Notes: generated from the sequence alone by a model not told the origin. Positions 43,541-52,735 are shown, counted from the first letter of the stretch. The stretch is 64,000 nt of DNA from Muribaculaceae bacterium (GCA_017405965.1 JAFQZK010000035.1:118303-182302); one strand, 5' to 3'. Numbers and translations: made by a program.

Positions 43541-43568
43541 TTCAATTTCTTGCAAGCAAGAAATTGAA
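43541..43568. repeat. Perfect hairpin just downstream of lpxA
   Basis: Twelve-base perfect stem TTCAATTTCTTG / CAAGAAATTGAA with loop CAAG, two bases past the lpxA stop on the minus strand. A TTTAACC/TTAACC microrepeat (43513-43542) abuts it. Confidence 0.65.
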
Positions 43569-43570
43569 TA

Positions 43571-44344
43571 TCACGGCTTGCGGACGATGCCGCGCTTGCT
43601 GGCGCGCACAAACTCGATGATGACATCTCGCTCGGGGGAGGCGGGCAGTTTCTCGGCCTCGGCAAGCGATTGGGTCACGTTCAGGCCCGAGTCGTAGATG
43701 GTACGGTAAACGTCGGCAATGGCGTCGATTTGTTCGCTGGTGTAGCCACGACGATGCAGGCCCACCTTGTTCACGCCCTCATAGGCGATGGGGTAGCGAG
43801 CTGCCATGCAATAGGGCGGGATGTCCTTGTTGACCAGGGCACCGCCCTGAATCATCACGTGGCAGCCAATCTGGGTGAACTGATGCACCAGAGCGCCGCC
43901 GCCGATGATGGCCCAGTCACCGGCAACTACCTCGCCGGCAAGCTGTGCCGAGTTGGACATGATGACATGATTGCCCACCACGCAGTCGTGTGCCACATGG
44001 CAATAGGCCATGATCAGGCAGTTGTCGCCAACAACGGTCTTGCCCTTAGAGGCAGTGCCGCGGTGGATGGTGACGAACTCGCGGATAACGGTATTGCTGC
44101 CTATGATGGCCAGGGTGTCTTCGCCCTGGAATTTAAGGTCTTGCGGAATGTCGCCCACAACAGCGTTGGCATGGATGTGGCAGTTCTTGCCGATGCGCGC
44201 ACCACTGCGCACAACGGCTCCGCTGTCGATAACGGTGCCGTCACCGATCTCAACATTGGCATCGATGGTCACAAAGGGACCGATTTTTACATTTTCCCCA
44301 ATTTTAGCGTCAGGGTGGACGACGGCAAACTGATGGATATCCAT
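43571..44344 (-). CDS. lpxA: UDP-GlcNAc acyltransferase LpxA
   Basis: First enzyme of lipid A synthesis, 257 residues: it moves a hydroxyacyl chain from ACP to the 3-OH of UDP-GlcNAc. The N-terminal left-handed beta helix is made of hexapeptide repeats (IGENVKIGPFVTIDANVEIG, VIDSGAVVRSGARIG). The catalytic His is in CHVAHDCVVGNHVIM. The C-terminal helical part starts near GVNKVGLHRRGYTSEQI, as in other LpxA. It is the last gene of lpxD-lpxC/fabZ-lpxA on the minus strand, 101 bases after lpxC/fabZ. A hairpin follows the stop. Confidence 0.95.
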   Translation of the reverse strand: MDIHQFAVVHPDAKIGENVKIGPFVTIDANVEIGDGTVIDSGAVVRSGARIGKNCHIHANAVVGDIPQDLKFQGEDTLAIIGSNTVIREFVTIHRGTASKGKTVVGDNCLIMAYCHVAHDCVVGNHVIMSNSAQLAGEVVAGDWAIIGGGALVHQFTQIGCHVMIQGGALVNKDIPPYCMAARYPIAYEGVNKVGLHRRGYTSEQIDAIADVYRTIYDSGLNVTQSLAEAEKLPASPERDVIIEFVRASKRGIVRKP

Positions 44345-44445
44345 ATTATTCTTATAGTTTTTGGTTTTCGGTTGTAAGCATTATTTCTTCGCCACTTCAT
44401 TTTAACAGGCGATAGTAAACGCATTTACAACTTGCAACTCTTTGA

Positions 44446-45840
44446 TTAATCGGGATTCTTGACGATTTGTGCCATGAATTCGGCTTCGGTGACGATTTTC
44501 TCGCCCACAAAGGCATAGCCTTTCATGATGGCGGTGCCGCGACGGATGGGTGTCATCAGCGACAAGTGGAAAATCAGCGTGTCGCCGGGGACTACCTTGC
44601 TGCGGAACTTCACATTGTCAATTTTCAGGAAGTAGGTCGAGTAGTTCTCCGGATCATCGACGCTGCTCAGCACGAGAATGCCGCCCACTTGAGCCATGGC
44701 CTCGACTTGAAGCACGCCGGGCATGATGGGCTCATGCGGGAAGTGTCCCTGGAAATAGGGCTCGTTGGCAGTGACGTTCTTGATGCCGACCACATGCTTC
44801 TTGCCCTTCTCGATGATCTTGTCGACAAGCAGCATCGGGTAGCGATGAGGCAGCATCTTGCGTATCTGATTGATGTCGTAGAGCGGTTCCTTGTTCGGGT
44901 CATATTCGGGTGCCTGAACATTCTGGTAGCGCAGCTCCTGACGTATCTTCTTGGACAACTGGGTGTTGATAGTGTGACCAGGACGTGTGGCCACGATACG
45001 GCCCTTTAAGGGACGGCCGATGAGCGCCAGGTCGCCCAGCACGTCGAGCAATTTGTGGCGGGCCGGTTCGTTCTTGAAGGCCAGCGGCTTATTGTTGAGG
45101 TAGCCCAATTCATTGGCATTCTTATGGGGCACCTTCATCACGTCGGCCATGTGGTCCAGGTCTTCCTGTTTCATGGGCGAGTCATAGATGACGATGGCAT
45201 TGTCCAAGTCGCCGCCCTTGATGAGGCCCAGCTGGATGAGCGGCTGCACCTCGCGAACGAACACGAACGTGCGGCTGCCGGCAATCTGGTCCTTGAACTG
45301 GCGGATGTCGGTCAATGAGGCGAACTGGTTGCCCAGTACGGGAGAATCATACTCAACCATGCAGTCGATCGAGAAATCGTCATCAGGCAGTACGATGAGT
45401 GAAGAACCGGTCTCCTTGTCAACGACTTTGATGCGCTGCTTCACGACATAGTATTCTTTTTCGGCTTCCTGCTCGACGATGCCGGCTTTCTCAATCTCCT
45501 TGCACCAAATGATGGCACTGCCGTCGAGGATGGGCACCTCGCCGCAGTTCACCTCAATCAGGCAGTTGTCGATGCCGGCGGCATACAGGGCTGCCATGGC
45601 GTGCTCGATGGTGCTGACGCGGGCCTCTTTGTTGCTCTTGCTGGCAATGACGGTGCCGCGTGTGGTCTCTATAACGTGCTCGGCAAGTGCTTGGATGGTC
45701 GGTTGACCCTCCATGTCGATGCGTTTGAACACATAGCCGGTGTTCACATCGGCAGGTTTGAAGGTGGCAGTTGACATCTGCCCCGTGTGCAGACCCTTGC
45801 CGGTAACGGTGAAGGCGTTCTTCAGTGTCTTCTGTTTCAT
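44446..45840 (-). CDS. lpxC: Bifunctional LpxC deacetylase / FabZ dehydratase
   Basis: Fusion protein of 464 residues, usual in Bacteroidota. The first 300 residues are LpxC, the zinc enzyme that removes acetate from UDP-3-acyl-GlcNAc, the committed step of lipid A synthesis: the start MKQKTLKNAFTVTGKGLHTG, the zinc His in STIEHAMAAL, and HKLLDVLGDLALIG with the second metal His and Asp. The last 150 residues are FabZ, the 3-hydroxyacyl-ACP dehydratase: LPHRYPMLLVDKI, GHFPHEPIMPGVLQVEAMAQ with the catalytic His and Glu. The fusion joins two enzymes that compete for the same hydroxyacyl-ACP pool. It lies between lpxD and lpxA. Confidence 0.96.
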   Translation of the reverse strand: MKQKTLKNAFTVTGKGLHTGQMSTATFKPADVNTGYVFKRIDMEGQPTIQALAEHVIETTRGTVIASKSNKEARVSTIEHAMAALYAAGIDNCLIEVNCGEVPILDGSAIIWCKEIEKAGIVEQEAEKEYYVVKQRIKVVDKETGSSLIVLPDDDFSIDCMVEYDSPVLGNQFASLTDIRQFKDQIAGSRTFVFVREVQPLIQLGLIKGGDLDNAIVIYDSPMKQEDLDHMADVMKVPHKNANELGYLNNKPLAFKNEPARHKLLDVLGDLALIGRPLKGRIVATRPGHTINTQLSKKIRQELRYQNVQAPEYDPNKEPLYDINQIRKMLPHRYPMLLVDKIIEKGKKHVVGIKNVTANEPYFQGHFPHEPIMPGVLQVEAMAQVGGILVLSSVDDPENYSTYFLKIDNVKFRSKVVPGDTLIFHLSLMTPIRRGTAIMKGYAFVGEKIVTEAEFMAQIVKNPD

Positions 45841-45934
45841 TTCTTCTAGAGCATTTAGCTTTTAGCATTTAGCAATTAGCAGTCAACTTGTTGGCGGTTG
45901 CCCGCTAATAACTAACGGCTAAAAACTGATAGCT

Positions 45935-46957
45935 TTAATTGTTGATTTTCTTTTTCAGATCCTTGATGTCGCTGTACATGTCGCCAAGGCGCTTCAGGTA
46001 AACGACTTGACGGGCAAACTCCATCGCGGGTTGCACGGGAGCACCCAGCCACTTGCCGTTGCTGCCGATGCTGTTGTCAACACCGGTCTGTGCGCCGATG
46101 CCGTTCTTGTCACCCACGGTGATATGGCCGGCAAAGCCCACTTGGCCACCTACCATGTTGTATTTTCCGATCTTGGTCGATCCGGCGACACCCACTTGGG
46201 CTGCCATGACAGTGCATTCGCCCACTTCGACATTGTGAGCAATCTGGATGAGGTTGTCGAGTTTGGCACCCTTCTTGACCACCGTGGCGCCCATCGTGGC
46301 ACGGTCGATGGTGGTGTTGGCACCGATTTCCACATCATCCTCCAGGATGACGATGCCCACCTGAGAGATTTTCTCATAGGTGCCGTCTTCTTTAGGTGCG
46401 AAGCCGAAACCGTCGCCGCCGATGATGGCGCCGCCTTGCACGATGCAGCGGTTACCGATGCGGCAACCATGGTAAATCTTCACACCGGGATACAGAATGA
46501 CATTGTCGCCCAGGGTCACGCCGTCGCCGACATACACCTGGGGGTAAATCTTGACGTTCTTGCCGATGGTCACGCCGTCGCCGATGTAGGCGAATGCGCC
46601 GACATACACGTCATCGGGCAGGGTAGTGCCTTGGCCCACATGTATCGGATCCTCAATGCCGCGCTTCTCGGGACGCTGGCTGTTGACGAAGTTCAACAGG
46701 TCGGCAAGTGTCTTGTAGGGGTCCTCAACGCGGATGAGCGTCGCTTTCACTTCCTGCTCAGGCACAAAATCCTTGCTGACAAGAATGGCCGAAGCCTGTG
46801 TGGTGTAAACGAAGTGCGTGTATTTGGGGTTGGCCAGGAAAGTTAGGCAACCAGCCGTGGCCTCTTCAATCTTAGCATAATTGTTAATCACGGTCGAAGC
46901 ATCGCCATCAACCGTGCCGTTAACCATTGCTGCAAGTTGTTGTGCAGTAATCTCCAT
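45935..46957 (-). CDS. lpxD: UDP-3-O-acylglucosamine N-acyltransferase LpxD
   Basis: Third enzyme of lipid A synthesis, 340 residues. The N-terminal UDP-binding domain begins [19 protein letters not shown]; the beta helix has hexapeptide repeats ([20 protein letters not shown]); the catalytic His is in [13 protein letters not shown]; the C-terminus is a helix ending in [12 protein letters not shown] 46957 is chosen: the frame goes 25 codons further up but with no homology, and the -7 box at 47002-47009 lies inside it. It is the first gene of the lpx unit. A spacer of 94 bases with TTAGC-type microrepeats separates it from lpxC/fabZ. Confidence 0.95.
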   Translation of the reverse strand: MEITAQQLAAMVNGTVDGDASTVINNYAKIEEATAGCLTFLANPKYTHFVYTTQASAILVSKDFVPEQEVKATLIRVEDPYKTLADLLNFVNSQRPEKRGIEDPIHVGQGTTLPDDVYVGAFAYIGDGVTIGKNVKIYPQVYVGDGVTLGDNVILYPGVKIYHGCRIGNRCIVQGGAIIGGDGFGFAPKEDGTYEKISQVGIVILEDDVEIGANTTIDRATMGATVVKKGAKLDNLIQIAHNVEVGECTVMAAQVGVAGSTKIGKYNMVGGQVGFAGHITVGDKNGIGAQTGVDNSIGSNGKWLGAPVQPAMEFARQVVYLKRLGDMYSDIKDLKKKINN

Positions 46958-47001
46958 GATGTAGTTATATATTGACTTAAACTCTTTTCTGAAATCGGGC
47001 G

Positions 47002-47033
47002 CAAAGATAGTGCAAGCCGAACACAAAAGCAAA
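47002..47033 (-). promoter_or_regulatory. Promoter of the lpxD-lpxC/fabZ-lpxA unit
   Basis: On the minus strand: TTTG (47033-47030), 20 bases, TATCTTTG (47009-47002). Transcription start near 46996, about 39 bases before ATG 46957. Confidence 0.72.
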
Positions 47034-47118
47034 AATTATCCTGATTTTGTTGAGACTCAGCTTATCTTGGTCCCATGGCAGGGGCCGAAAAAACAGAATC
47101 ACAACCTCATATAGGGTT

Positions 47119-47583
47119 TTATTTGCTGCTGCGCTTGAGCAAATCGCTGATTTTGGCCTCAATGACCTCGGGGGCTTGCACGCCCATGAGTGTCTGGTAT
47201 TCACCCTTGGGGGTGACAAACATCAACAGGGGGATGGCCTGGATATTGAACATCTTAGCCATGTCGGGCTCCTGATCGATGTCGATGCGCTTGAAGATGA
47301 CCTCGTTCTTGTGATTCTTCTCAATTTCGTCAAGAATGGGACTCAACTGTTTGCAGGGACCGCACCATTCGGCATAGAAATCGATGACCATGGGTTTGGA
47401 GCCCATGATGGTGGTCTGCTTGATCCACTCTGTCTGACCTTCGTCATCGGGACTGGCCACTGGCATTTCGCTGCGTGTGGCCTCTTCATTGCCACCCGCG
47501 GTATTGTTGTCTTGGTTTTCAGCCTTGTTGTTGCAAGCGGCAAGCATGAGCAGTGCCGTCAAGCAGAAGATAATCTTTCTCAT
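47119..47583 (-). CDS. Thioredoxin-fold lipoprotein
   Basis: Exported thioredoxin-like protein of 154 residues. A lipoprotein signal ends in LMLAAC (Cys17 is the lipid site), followed by an Asn/Glu-rich linker (18-50) and a thioredoxin domain with the redox pair WCGPC at 73-77, the segment FYAEWCGPCKQLSPIL and the cis-Pro loop QAIPLLMFV. It should keep or make thiol groups on periplasmic proteins; the electron donor is not in the window. It is a separate unit, upstream of the lpx promoter and downstream of the Sua5 gene. Confidence 0.92.
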   Translation of the reverse strand: MRKIIFCLTALLMLAACNNKAENQDNNTAGGNEEATRSEMPVASPDDEGQTEWIKQTTIMGSKPMVIDFYAEWCGPCKQLSPILDEIEKNHKNEVIFKRIDIDQEPDMAKMFNIQAIPLLMFVTPKGEYQTLMGVQAPEVIEAKISDLLKRSSK

Positions 47584-47620
47584 TTTGTTGTATGCTTATT
47601 GCTTATTAAAATTGTTGGTT

Positions 47621-48226
47621 CTAAATTACCAGTTCACCTTTGCCTTGACGGGTGATTTCGGGGTCGCCGTTGCTGCAATCCACAATAGTCGAGGGGATGA
47701 GGTGGCCGCGGCCGGCATCAATGACGATGTCGACCTGAGATTCGAATGCTTCGGCCATCAGGCCGGGTTCACAGCGGTAATCCTCGTCGTCACCGGGCAC
47801 CGAAGTGGTCAAGATGGGTCCTCCCAGGGTGCGCACGATAGACAAGGCAATCTCGTTGTCGGGAATACGGATGCCCACGGTGCGACGGCCCTTGAAGGCC
47901 TTCGGCAGTTTGGACAGGGCAGGGAAGATGAATGTGAAAGGACCGGGCAGATTGGCCTTCATCATCCTGAACTGCGTGTTGTCGAACTTGGCGTACTGCG
48001 CCACTTGCGAAATGTCGTCACAGATGATGGACAGGTTGGTCTTAGCCGACTTCATTTCCTTGATGGAGCAGATGCGCTCGATGGCCTGGTTGTTGAGGGC
48101 GTCACAACCCAGCGCGTAAACCGTGTCGGTCGGGTAAATGATGAGGCCGCCGTCCTTCAGCGTCTCGACCACCTGGTCGATGTGGCGCTGGTTGATGTTT
48201 CGTTCTAGAATCTCGAGTATTTCCAT
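47621..48226 (-). CDS. Sua5/YciO/YrdC family threonylcarbamoyl-AMP synthase-like protein
   Basis: YrdC-fold protein of 201 residues. Family members make threonylcarbamoyl-AMP for the t6A modification of tRNAs. The N-terminal GGLIIYPTDTVYALGCD is the family hallmark; KTNLSIICDD and GPFTFIFPAL follow, as does RRTVGIRIPDNEIA. The length fits the short YciO/YrdC type, without the C-terminal Sua5 domain. Because both YciO and TsaC share these features, I do not give a symbol. It lies 16 bases after the B3/B4 gene on the same strand. Confidence 0.88.
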   Translation of the reverse strand: MEILEILERNINQRHIDQVVETLKDGGLIIYPTDTVYALGCDALNNQAIERICSIKEMKSAKTNLSIICDDISQVAQYAKFDNTQFRMMKANLPGPFTFIFPALSKLPKAFKGRRTVGIRIPDNEIALSIVRTLGGPILTTSVPGDDEDYRCEPGLMAEAFESQVDIVIDAGRGHLIPSTIVDCSNGDPEITRQGKGELVI

Positions 48227-48242
48227 TTTATGTTAGTTTGTT

Positions 48243-48920
48243 TTATTTGCCGTTCGGCGTGTGGATTGCCGTTTCCACATCGGTGGCGTTGGCATATTTC
48301 TTCAATAATTCGGCCATCCAGAGCACTGATTCCTCAAGTGGCATCTCGGGAGCAAAGGCGTTGATGTTGATCTGCGCCCTGACGGTCTGCTCGGTGAATT
48401 TGGTGCGCTCTTCGTCACTCGTGGGGGTGGCGATAGGGCCCATGGCGTCACGATATACGGGCATTCCCTCGATGTTGAGCAACCCGCGCCCGATGCCGTT
48501 ATACACATCGTCGGCAGTGCCTACACTCATCGTGAGCGTGTCGCCCTCGATGCGGTCGCCGTCAAGTCCGCTGATGGCATATCCGCTCTTGATGGACACC
48601 AGATTCACGACGTCGATCAGGGTGGTCAAGCGGTAGATGCCCAGGCCACGGATGATGCGACGGCACAAGGCCTCGCTCGACACGCGATAACGACTGGGGT
48701 CTTTGCCCAGGGCACGGTATAGATGACGTGTGGCGGCGATGGCCGGGCGCTGGTTGATTTCCAGCAGCTCGTAGTGTTGCTTGATATACCCGGCGGCCGC
48801 TTCAATCTCGGCCCACAGTTCATCGCTCGTCGGCGCGTTCACGACGGTCGCGCTGATGAGCCCGATGCGGGTCTCGGGGCATGCCTCCAGTATCCTTGGG
48901 TCAATGTTGATGTTGATCAT
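48243..48920 (-). CDS. B3/B4 tRNA-binding domain protein
   Basis: Protein of 225 residues with the B3/B4 domain known from the beta subunit of phenylalanyl-tRNA synthetase, here as a stand-alone protein. Recognisable parts are RPAIAATRHLYRALGKDPSRYR, SSEALCRRIIRG and VDVVNLVSIKSGYAISGLDGD. Stand-alone B3/B4 proteins are thought to edit or bind tRNA or free amino acids; the exact role is not known. ATG 48920 is used; the frame reaches TTG 48947, but a -7 box (TAATTTTG on the minus strand, 48952-48945) covers that start. It is the first gene before the Sua5-type gene, also tRNA-related. Confidence 0.85.
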   Translation of the reverse strand: MININIDPRILEACPETRIGLISATVVNAPTSDELWAEIEAAAGYIKQHYELLEINQRPAIAATRHLYRALGKDPSRYRVSSEALCRRIIRGLGIYRLTTLIDVVNLVSIKSGYAISGLDGDRIEGDTLTMSVGTADDVYNGIGRGLLNIEGMPVYRDAMGPIATPTSDEERTKFTEQTVRAQININAFAPEMPLEESVLWMAELLKKYANATDVETAIHTPNGK

Positions 48921-49059
48921 TGCTGTCTTTTGCCGAATTTGCTGCAAAATTACACATAAACCGCCCCGCCACCAAACAATTCGCTCCCGTTTTTAATATG
49001 GTGTTTGAAATCTTTTTCTTATTTTTGCACATTATTTCAACATTTCATCAATAAAGACA

Positions 49060-49857
49060 ATGCCAAACAATAGCAGAGAGAAGAAGCTGGAAGCATTTGG
49101 GCGACTGCTCGACATCCTGGACGAGTTGCGTGTGAAGTGCCCGTGGGACCGCAAGCAGACCAATGAGAGCCTGCGTCCCAATACCATTGAGGAAACCATG
49201 GAACTCGCCGACGCAATCATGGCTGATGACAACGATACCATCCGCAAGGAACTGGGTGACGTGCTGCTGCACATCGTGTTTTATGCCAAAATCGGTGACG
49301 AGAAAGGCAAGTTTGACATCGCCGACGTCTGCGATGCCTTGTGCGATAAGTTGGTTTACCGCCATCCGCACGTCTTCGGTGAGGAGAAGGCCGAGTCTGC
49401 CGCACAGGTGCTGCAGAACTGGGAGGTCCTCAAGATGAGCGAGAAGGGTGGTAACAAGATGGTACTCAGTGGTGTGCCTCGCAGTCTGCCGTCGCTCATC
49501 AAGGCCGAGCGCGTTCAGGAGAAGGCCGCTAACGTGGGCTTCGACTGGCAGCAGCGTGAGGATGTTTGGGACAAGGTGCGAGAGGAGTTCAACGAGGTTG
49601 AGGCTGAGCTGAAGAAGGGTAGTGTCGAGGACCGGGAAAAGGAATTCGGTGACCTGTTCTTCTCGTTGATCAATGCGGCCCGCCTTTACGAGGTGCGGCC
49701 CGATAATGCACTGGAGCGCACAAACCGCAAGTTCATCGCCCGCTTCAACTACATTGAGCAGCGGGCCAACGAGCAGGGCCGCCACGTCAACGAGCTGACC
49801 CTTGCCGAGATGGACGAACTCTGGAATGAGGCCAAAGCCCAACATCTTGGGGAATAA
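49060..49857 (+). CDS. mazG: Nucleoside triphosphate pyrophosphohydrolase MazG
   Basis: All-alpha NTP pyrophosphatase of 265 residues, which hydrolyses nucleoside triphosphates to monophosphates and clears abnormal nucleotides. It has two MazG domains: the first with CPWDRKQTNESLRPNTIEET and the metal-site Glu/Asp residues in EETMELADAI and KELGDVLLHIVFY, the second with VREEFNEVEAEL and EKEFGDLFFSLINAARL. Length fits the full two-domain form of E. coli. A -7 box (TATTTTTG, 49020-49027) lies 33 bases before the ATG. It is divergent from the B3/B4 gene and about 100 bases before topB. Confidence 0.94.
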   Translation: MPNNSREKKLEAFGRLLDILDELRVKCPWDRKQTNESLRPNTIEETMELADAIMADDNDTIRKELGDVLLHIVFYAKIGDEKGKFDIADVCDALCDKLVYRHPHVFGEEKAESAAQVLQNWEVLKMSEKGGNKMVLSGVPRSLPSLIKAERVQEKAANVGFDWQQREDVWDKVREEFNEVEAELKKGSVEDREKEFGDLFFSLINAARLYEVRPDNALERTNRKFIARFNYIEQRANEQGRHVNELTLAEMDELWNEAKAQHLGE

Positions 49858-49955
49858 TACTTAAAGAATCACTTTATATTCAATTGAACAACAAGTTAAA
49901 TACCAGATAATAAAATATATTATCCATCAACTGTTCACTATTAACTGTTAACTCA

Positions 49956-52037
49956 ATGAAAGTCTGCGTTACCGAGAAACCGAGTGTGGCACGTGACATT
50001 GCCCGATTGCTGGGTGCCAACGACAGGCACGACGGCTACTTTGAGGGCAATGGCTATCAAGTGACGTGGACTTTCGGTCACCTGTGCGAACTCAAGGAAC
50101 CTAACGACTACACCGACCAGTGGAAATGGTGGAGCCTGGGACAGCTCCCCATGATACCGCAACGTTTTGGTATTAAGCTGAAAAACGATAAAGGTATCGA
50201 GCAACAGTTTAATGTTATAAAGAACCTGATCGCGCAGGCCGACGAGGTGATCAACTGCGGTGATGCCGGCCAGGAGGGAGAGTTGATTCAGCGCTGGGTT
50301 TATCAGAAAGCCGGCTGCGACAAACCTGTGAAACGACTGTGGATCTCGTCGTTGACCGACGAGAGCATCCGCAAGGGGTTTGACCAGCTCAAGGACGCCA
50401 AGGAGTTTGATAACCTGTACTATGCGGGCCTGTCTCGCGCCATCGGTGACTGGGTGCTGGGAATGAACGCCACGCGCCTCTATACATTGAAGTATTCGCG
50501 CTCGCGCGATGTGCTTTCGGTGGGGCGGGTGCAGACCCCCACGCTGGCCATGATTGTTGCCCGCCAGCGCGAAATCGATAATTTCGTGCCCGAGAATTAT
50601 TGGGAACTCAAGACCAAATACCGTGGCGTCACGTTCAACAGCACGCGAGGCCGCTTCAAGACCGAGGGCGAAGCCAATGATATCGTAGAGATTATCAAGC
50701 AGTTGCCTCTTGAGGTGACGTCGGTGGAGACGAAAAAGGGACGTGAGGCGCCGCCACGCCTCTTCGACTTGACGAGTCTGCAGGTGGAGTGCAACAAGAA
50801 ATTCGGCATGTCGGCCGATGACGCGCTCAAGACCATTCAATCCCTCTATGAGAAAAAGGCGACAACCTATCCCCGTGTAGATACGACCTACCTGAGCGAC
50901 GACATCTATCCCCAGGTGCCCGGCATCATGCAAGCAATGGTGCCTTATGCCAACCTGACGGCTCCCGTGCTGGCATTGAACAAGTTGCCCAAGAGCAAGA
51001 AGGTGTTCGATAACAGCAAGGTGACTGACCACCATGCGATCATCCCGACCAATGTCAATCCGGCTACGGTGGCGATGACGCCCGAGGAGAAACGTATCTA
51101 TCACCTTATCGCCATCCGTTTTATCGCCGCGTTTTATCCTGATTGTGAGTTCAATACGACGACTGTCATGGCCCAGGTAGGCGACTATGGCTTCAAGGCG
51201 ACAGGTAAAGAGATTCTCAAGGCCGGCTGGCGTGAACTGTATAACAAGCCGAGTGACAAAGAGGCCGACGAGGGTAACGAAAAGTCTGAAGATGAGGACA
51301 ATGGCGTGATGCCGCATTTCGAGAAAGGGGAGACAGGCCCCCATGAGCCATCGGTGCTCAAGCGTACCACTCAGCCCCCTAAACCTTACACCGAGGGCAC
51401 CTTGTTGCGTGCGATGGAGACCGCTGGCAAGACGGTTGATGACGAGGAGCTGCGTGATGCCATGAAGGAGAACGGTATCGGCCGTCCGTCAACGCGAGCC
51501 GCCATCATCGAGACGTTGTTCAAGCGGCGCTATATCCGCAAGGAGCGCAAGAGCATTTCACCCACCATGGCGGGCATTCAACTCATTGACACAATCCATG
51601 AACCATTACTTAAGAGTGCAACACTCACTGGCTTGTGGGAGAAGAAATTGCGTGAGATAGAACGAGGGGAATACAGTGCAGCTCAGTTCATCGATGAGCT
51701 CAAGCAGATGATAGGCGAAATCGTGCTCAACGTGCTGCGCGACAACAGCAGCGGCAGCATTGCCGTTGAGCAGGGAAAGCCTTCAAAACCCAAATCTCCC
51801 GCTGCAGCCGCAGGGGAGGGCAAGCCCAAGAAACCGCGGGCTCCCCGTTTGAAAAGCATCGAGGAGATTCCGTGCCCAGTGTGCGGCAAGGGGCATCTGA
51901 TGAAAGGCAATACGGGCTATGGGTGCAGCGAGTTTAAGAACGGTTGCCACACAGTGCTCCCGTTCACCGAGTATCCACCCGACCTGACACCGGCCCGGCT
52001 TTCGTCGATGGTGAAAAAGAACTTCAAAACCAAGTAG
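49956..52037 (+). CDS. topB: DNA topoisomerase III
   Basis: Type IA topoisomerase of 693 residues, which passes single strands and resolves recombination or replication intermediates, often with RecQ. The TOPRIM domain begins MKVCVTEKPSVARDIARLLG, with GDAGQEGELIQRW as its acid motif. The catalytic Tyr305 lies in TTYPRVDTTYL. GRPSTRAAIIETLFKRRYI is typical of domain I/III. The C-terminus has a Lys/Pro-rich linker and a zinc ribbon CPVCGKGHLMKGNTGYGC. recQ is 2.6 kb downstream, which suits the known partnership, although a tRNA and recJ lie in between. The small ORF after it may be co-transcribed. Confidence 0.96.
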   Translation: MKVCVTEKPSVARDIARLLGANDRHDGYFEGNGYQVTWTFGHLCELKEPNDYTDQWKWWSLGQLPMIPQRFGIKLKNDKGIEQQFNVIKNLIAQADEVINCGDAGQEGELIQRWVYQKAGCDKPVKRLWISSLTDESIRKGFDQLKDAKEFDNLYYAGLSRAIGDWVLGMNATRLYTLKYSRSRDVLSVGRVQTPTLAMIVARQREIDNFVPENYWELKTKYRGVTFNSTRGRFKTEGEANDIVEIIKQLPLEVTSVETKKGREAPPRLFDLTSLQVECNKKFGMSADDALKTIQSLYEKKATTYPRVDTTYLSDDIYPQVPGIMQAMVPYANLTAPVLALNKLPKSKKVFDNSKVTDHHAIIPTNVNPATVAMTPEEKRIYHLIAIRFIAAFYPDCEFNTTTVMAQVGDYGFKATGKEILKAGWRELYNKPSDKEADEGNEKSEDEDNGVMPHFEKGETGPHEPSVLKRTTQPPKPYTEGTLLRAMETAGKTVDDEELRDAMKENGIGRPSTRAAIIETLFKRRYIRKERKSISPTMAGIQLIDTIHEPLLKSATLTGLWEKKLREIERGEYSAAQFIDELKQMIGEIVLNVLRDNSSGSIAVEQGKPSKPKSPAAAAGEGKPKKPRAPRLKSIEEIPCPVCGKGHLMKGNTGYGCSEFKNGCHTVLPFTEYPPDLTPARLSSMVKKNFKTK

Positions 52038-52043
52038 AGCTTT

Positions 52044-52271
52044 ATGACATGTAGTATAACATATAATATAGTGCAATGGATCCTGGTCGGGTTGATCGTG
52101 GCTATAGCTGTGTTTGCCGCGGCTCGTTCAATAGTGAGAGCCATGAATGACCGTAAAACGACGCTAACTGCCTGTGCTGGATGCAAATTACAGGACGTGT
52201 GCCGGAAGCCGGAGAAAAATTCTGCGAAAAAATGTGCCGATAAAGTTGCACAGGTCAAAAAACAGCAGTAA
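52044..52271 (+). CDS. Small Cys-rich single-pass membrane protein
   Basis: Small protein of 75 residues, not assigned to a family with certainty. It has one strongly hydrophobic helix (IVQWILVGLIVAIAVFAAA, about 9-27), a basic stretch, then a Cys-containing tail with CAGCKLQDVC and a further Cys in KKCADK. This plan, helix plus short C-x2-C-x5-C tail, recalls FeoB-associated Cys-rich membrane proteins, but no feo gene is here. The ATG is six bases after the topB stop, which suggests translation from the same message, and tRNA-Cys starts 23 bases after its stop. Coding status rests on the clean membrane helix and tight spacing. Confidence 0.62.
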   Translation: MTCSITYNIVQWILVGLIVAIAVFAAARSIVRAMNDRKTTLTACAGCKLQDVCRKPEKNSAKKCADKVAQVKKQQ

Positions 52272-52294
52272 ATTTGCAGCGCAAAATCACGAAA

Positions 52295-52369
52295 GGTCGC
52301 TTGGATGAGTGGTTTAGTCACCGGTCTGCAAAACCGGGTACAGCGGTTCGAATCCGCTAGTGACCTCCA
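52295..52369 (+). tRNA. tRNA-Cys (anticodon GCA), CCA encoded
   Basis: The cloverleaf folds fully: acceptor GGTCGCT / AGTGACC (one G-T pair) with discriminator T, the identity base of tRNA-Cys; anticodon stem CCGGT / ACCGG around CTGCAAA with anticodon GCA; T stem AGCGG / CCGCT with loop TTCGAAT. CCA is encoded at 52367-52369. A hairpin terminator follows. Confidence 0.97.
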
Positions 52370-52379
52370 GAAAAATGCT

Positions 52380-52411
52380 GCCAACTGGTTGATAATGACC
52401 AGTTGGCGGTT
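52380..52411 (+). terminator. Terminator after tRNA-Cys
   Basis: Perfect 10-base stem GCCAACTGGT / ACCAGTTGGC with an 8-base loop, then GGTTTTA. Confidence 0.85.
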
Positions 52412-52691
52412 TTATTTTGTGGCCAAATCCACTTGCTGCGTTGCTTCTGTCGAGGATATTGTATAATGTATAATGATACTTGATAAGGGATGAATGATGC
52501 AATTTTGTGTTGTTCTGATGCTTAATAACCCCATTTTCGCAGTTATCTATTTGTTAATGAGTGTTTTACTTGCAGGATGGTTAAGTGGTGCTTGAAATTG
52601 TGATAAAAATGAGTGCCGCCGATATGACGTGATAAAGTTGTTAAAATTCCATAAAATTTGTATGACTGTGGGAAAAATATGGTTTAATTTC

Positions 52692-52722
52692 TTTGAATAA
52701 TGTGTCAATTGCAGTAATTTTG
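52692..52722 (+). promoter_or_regulatory. Promoter of recJ-recQ
   Basis: TTTG at 52692-52695, 19 bases, TAATTTTG at 52715-52722. Start of transcription near 52729, so the leader is about 160 bases, long for this window. Confidence 0.72.
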
Positions 52723-52735
52723 TGGCAATTAATAC

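Noticed and set aside
43428-43568. CRISPR-like array from the three 12-mers and hairpins
   Set aside because: Repeats are too short, unevenly spaced and two abut; no cas genes.
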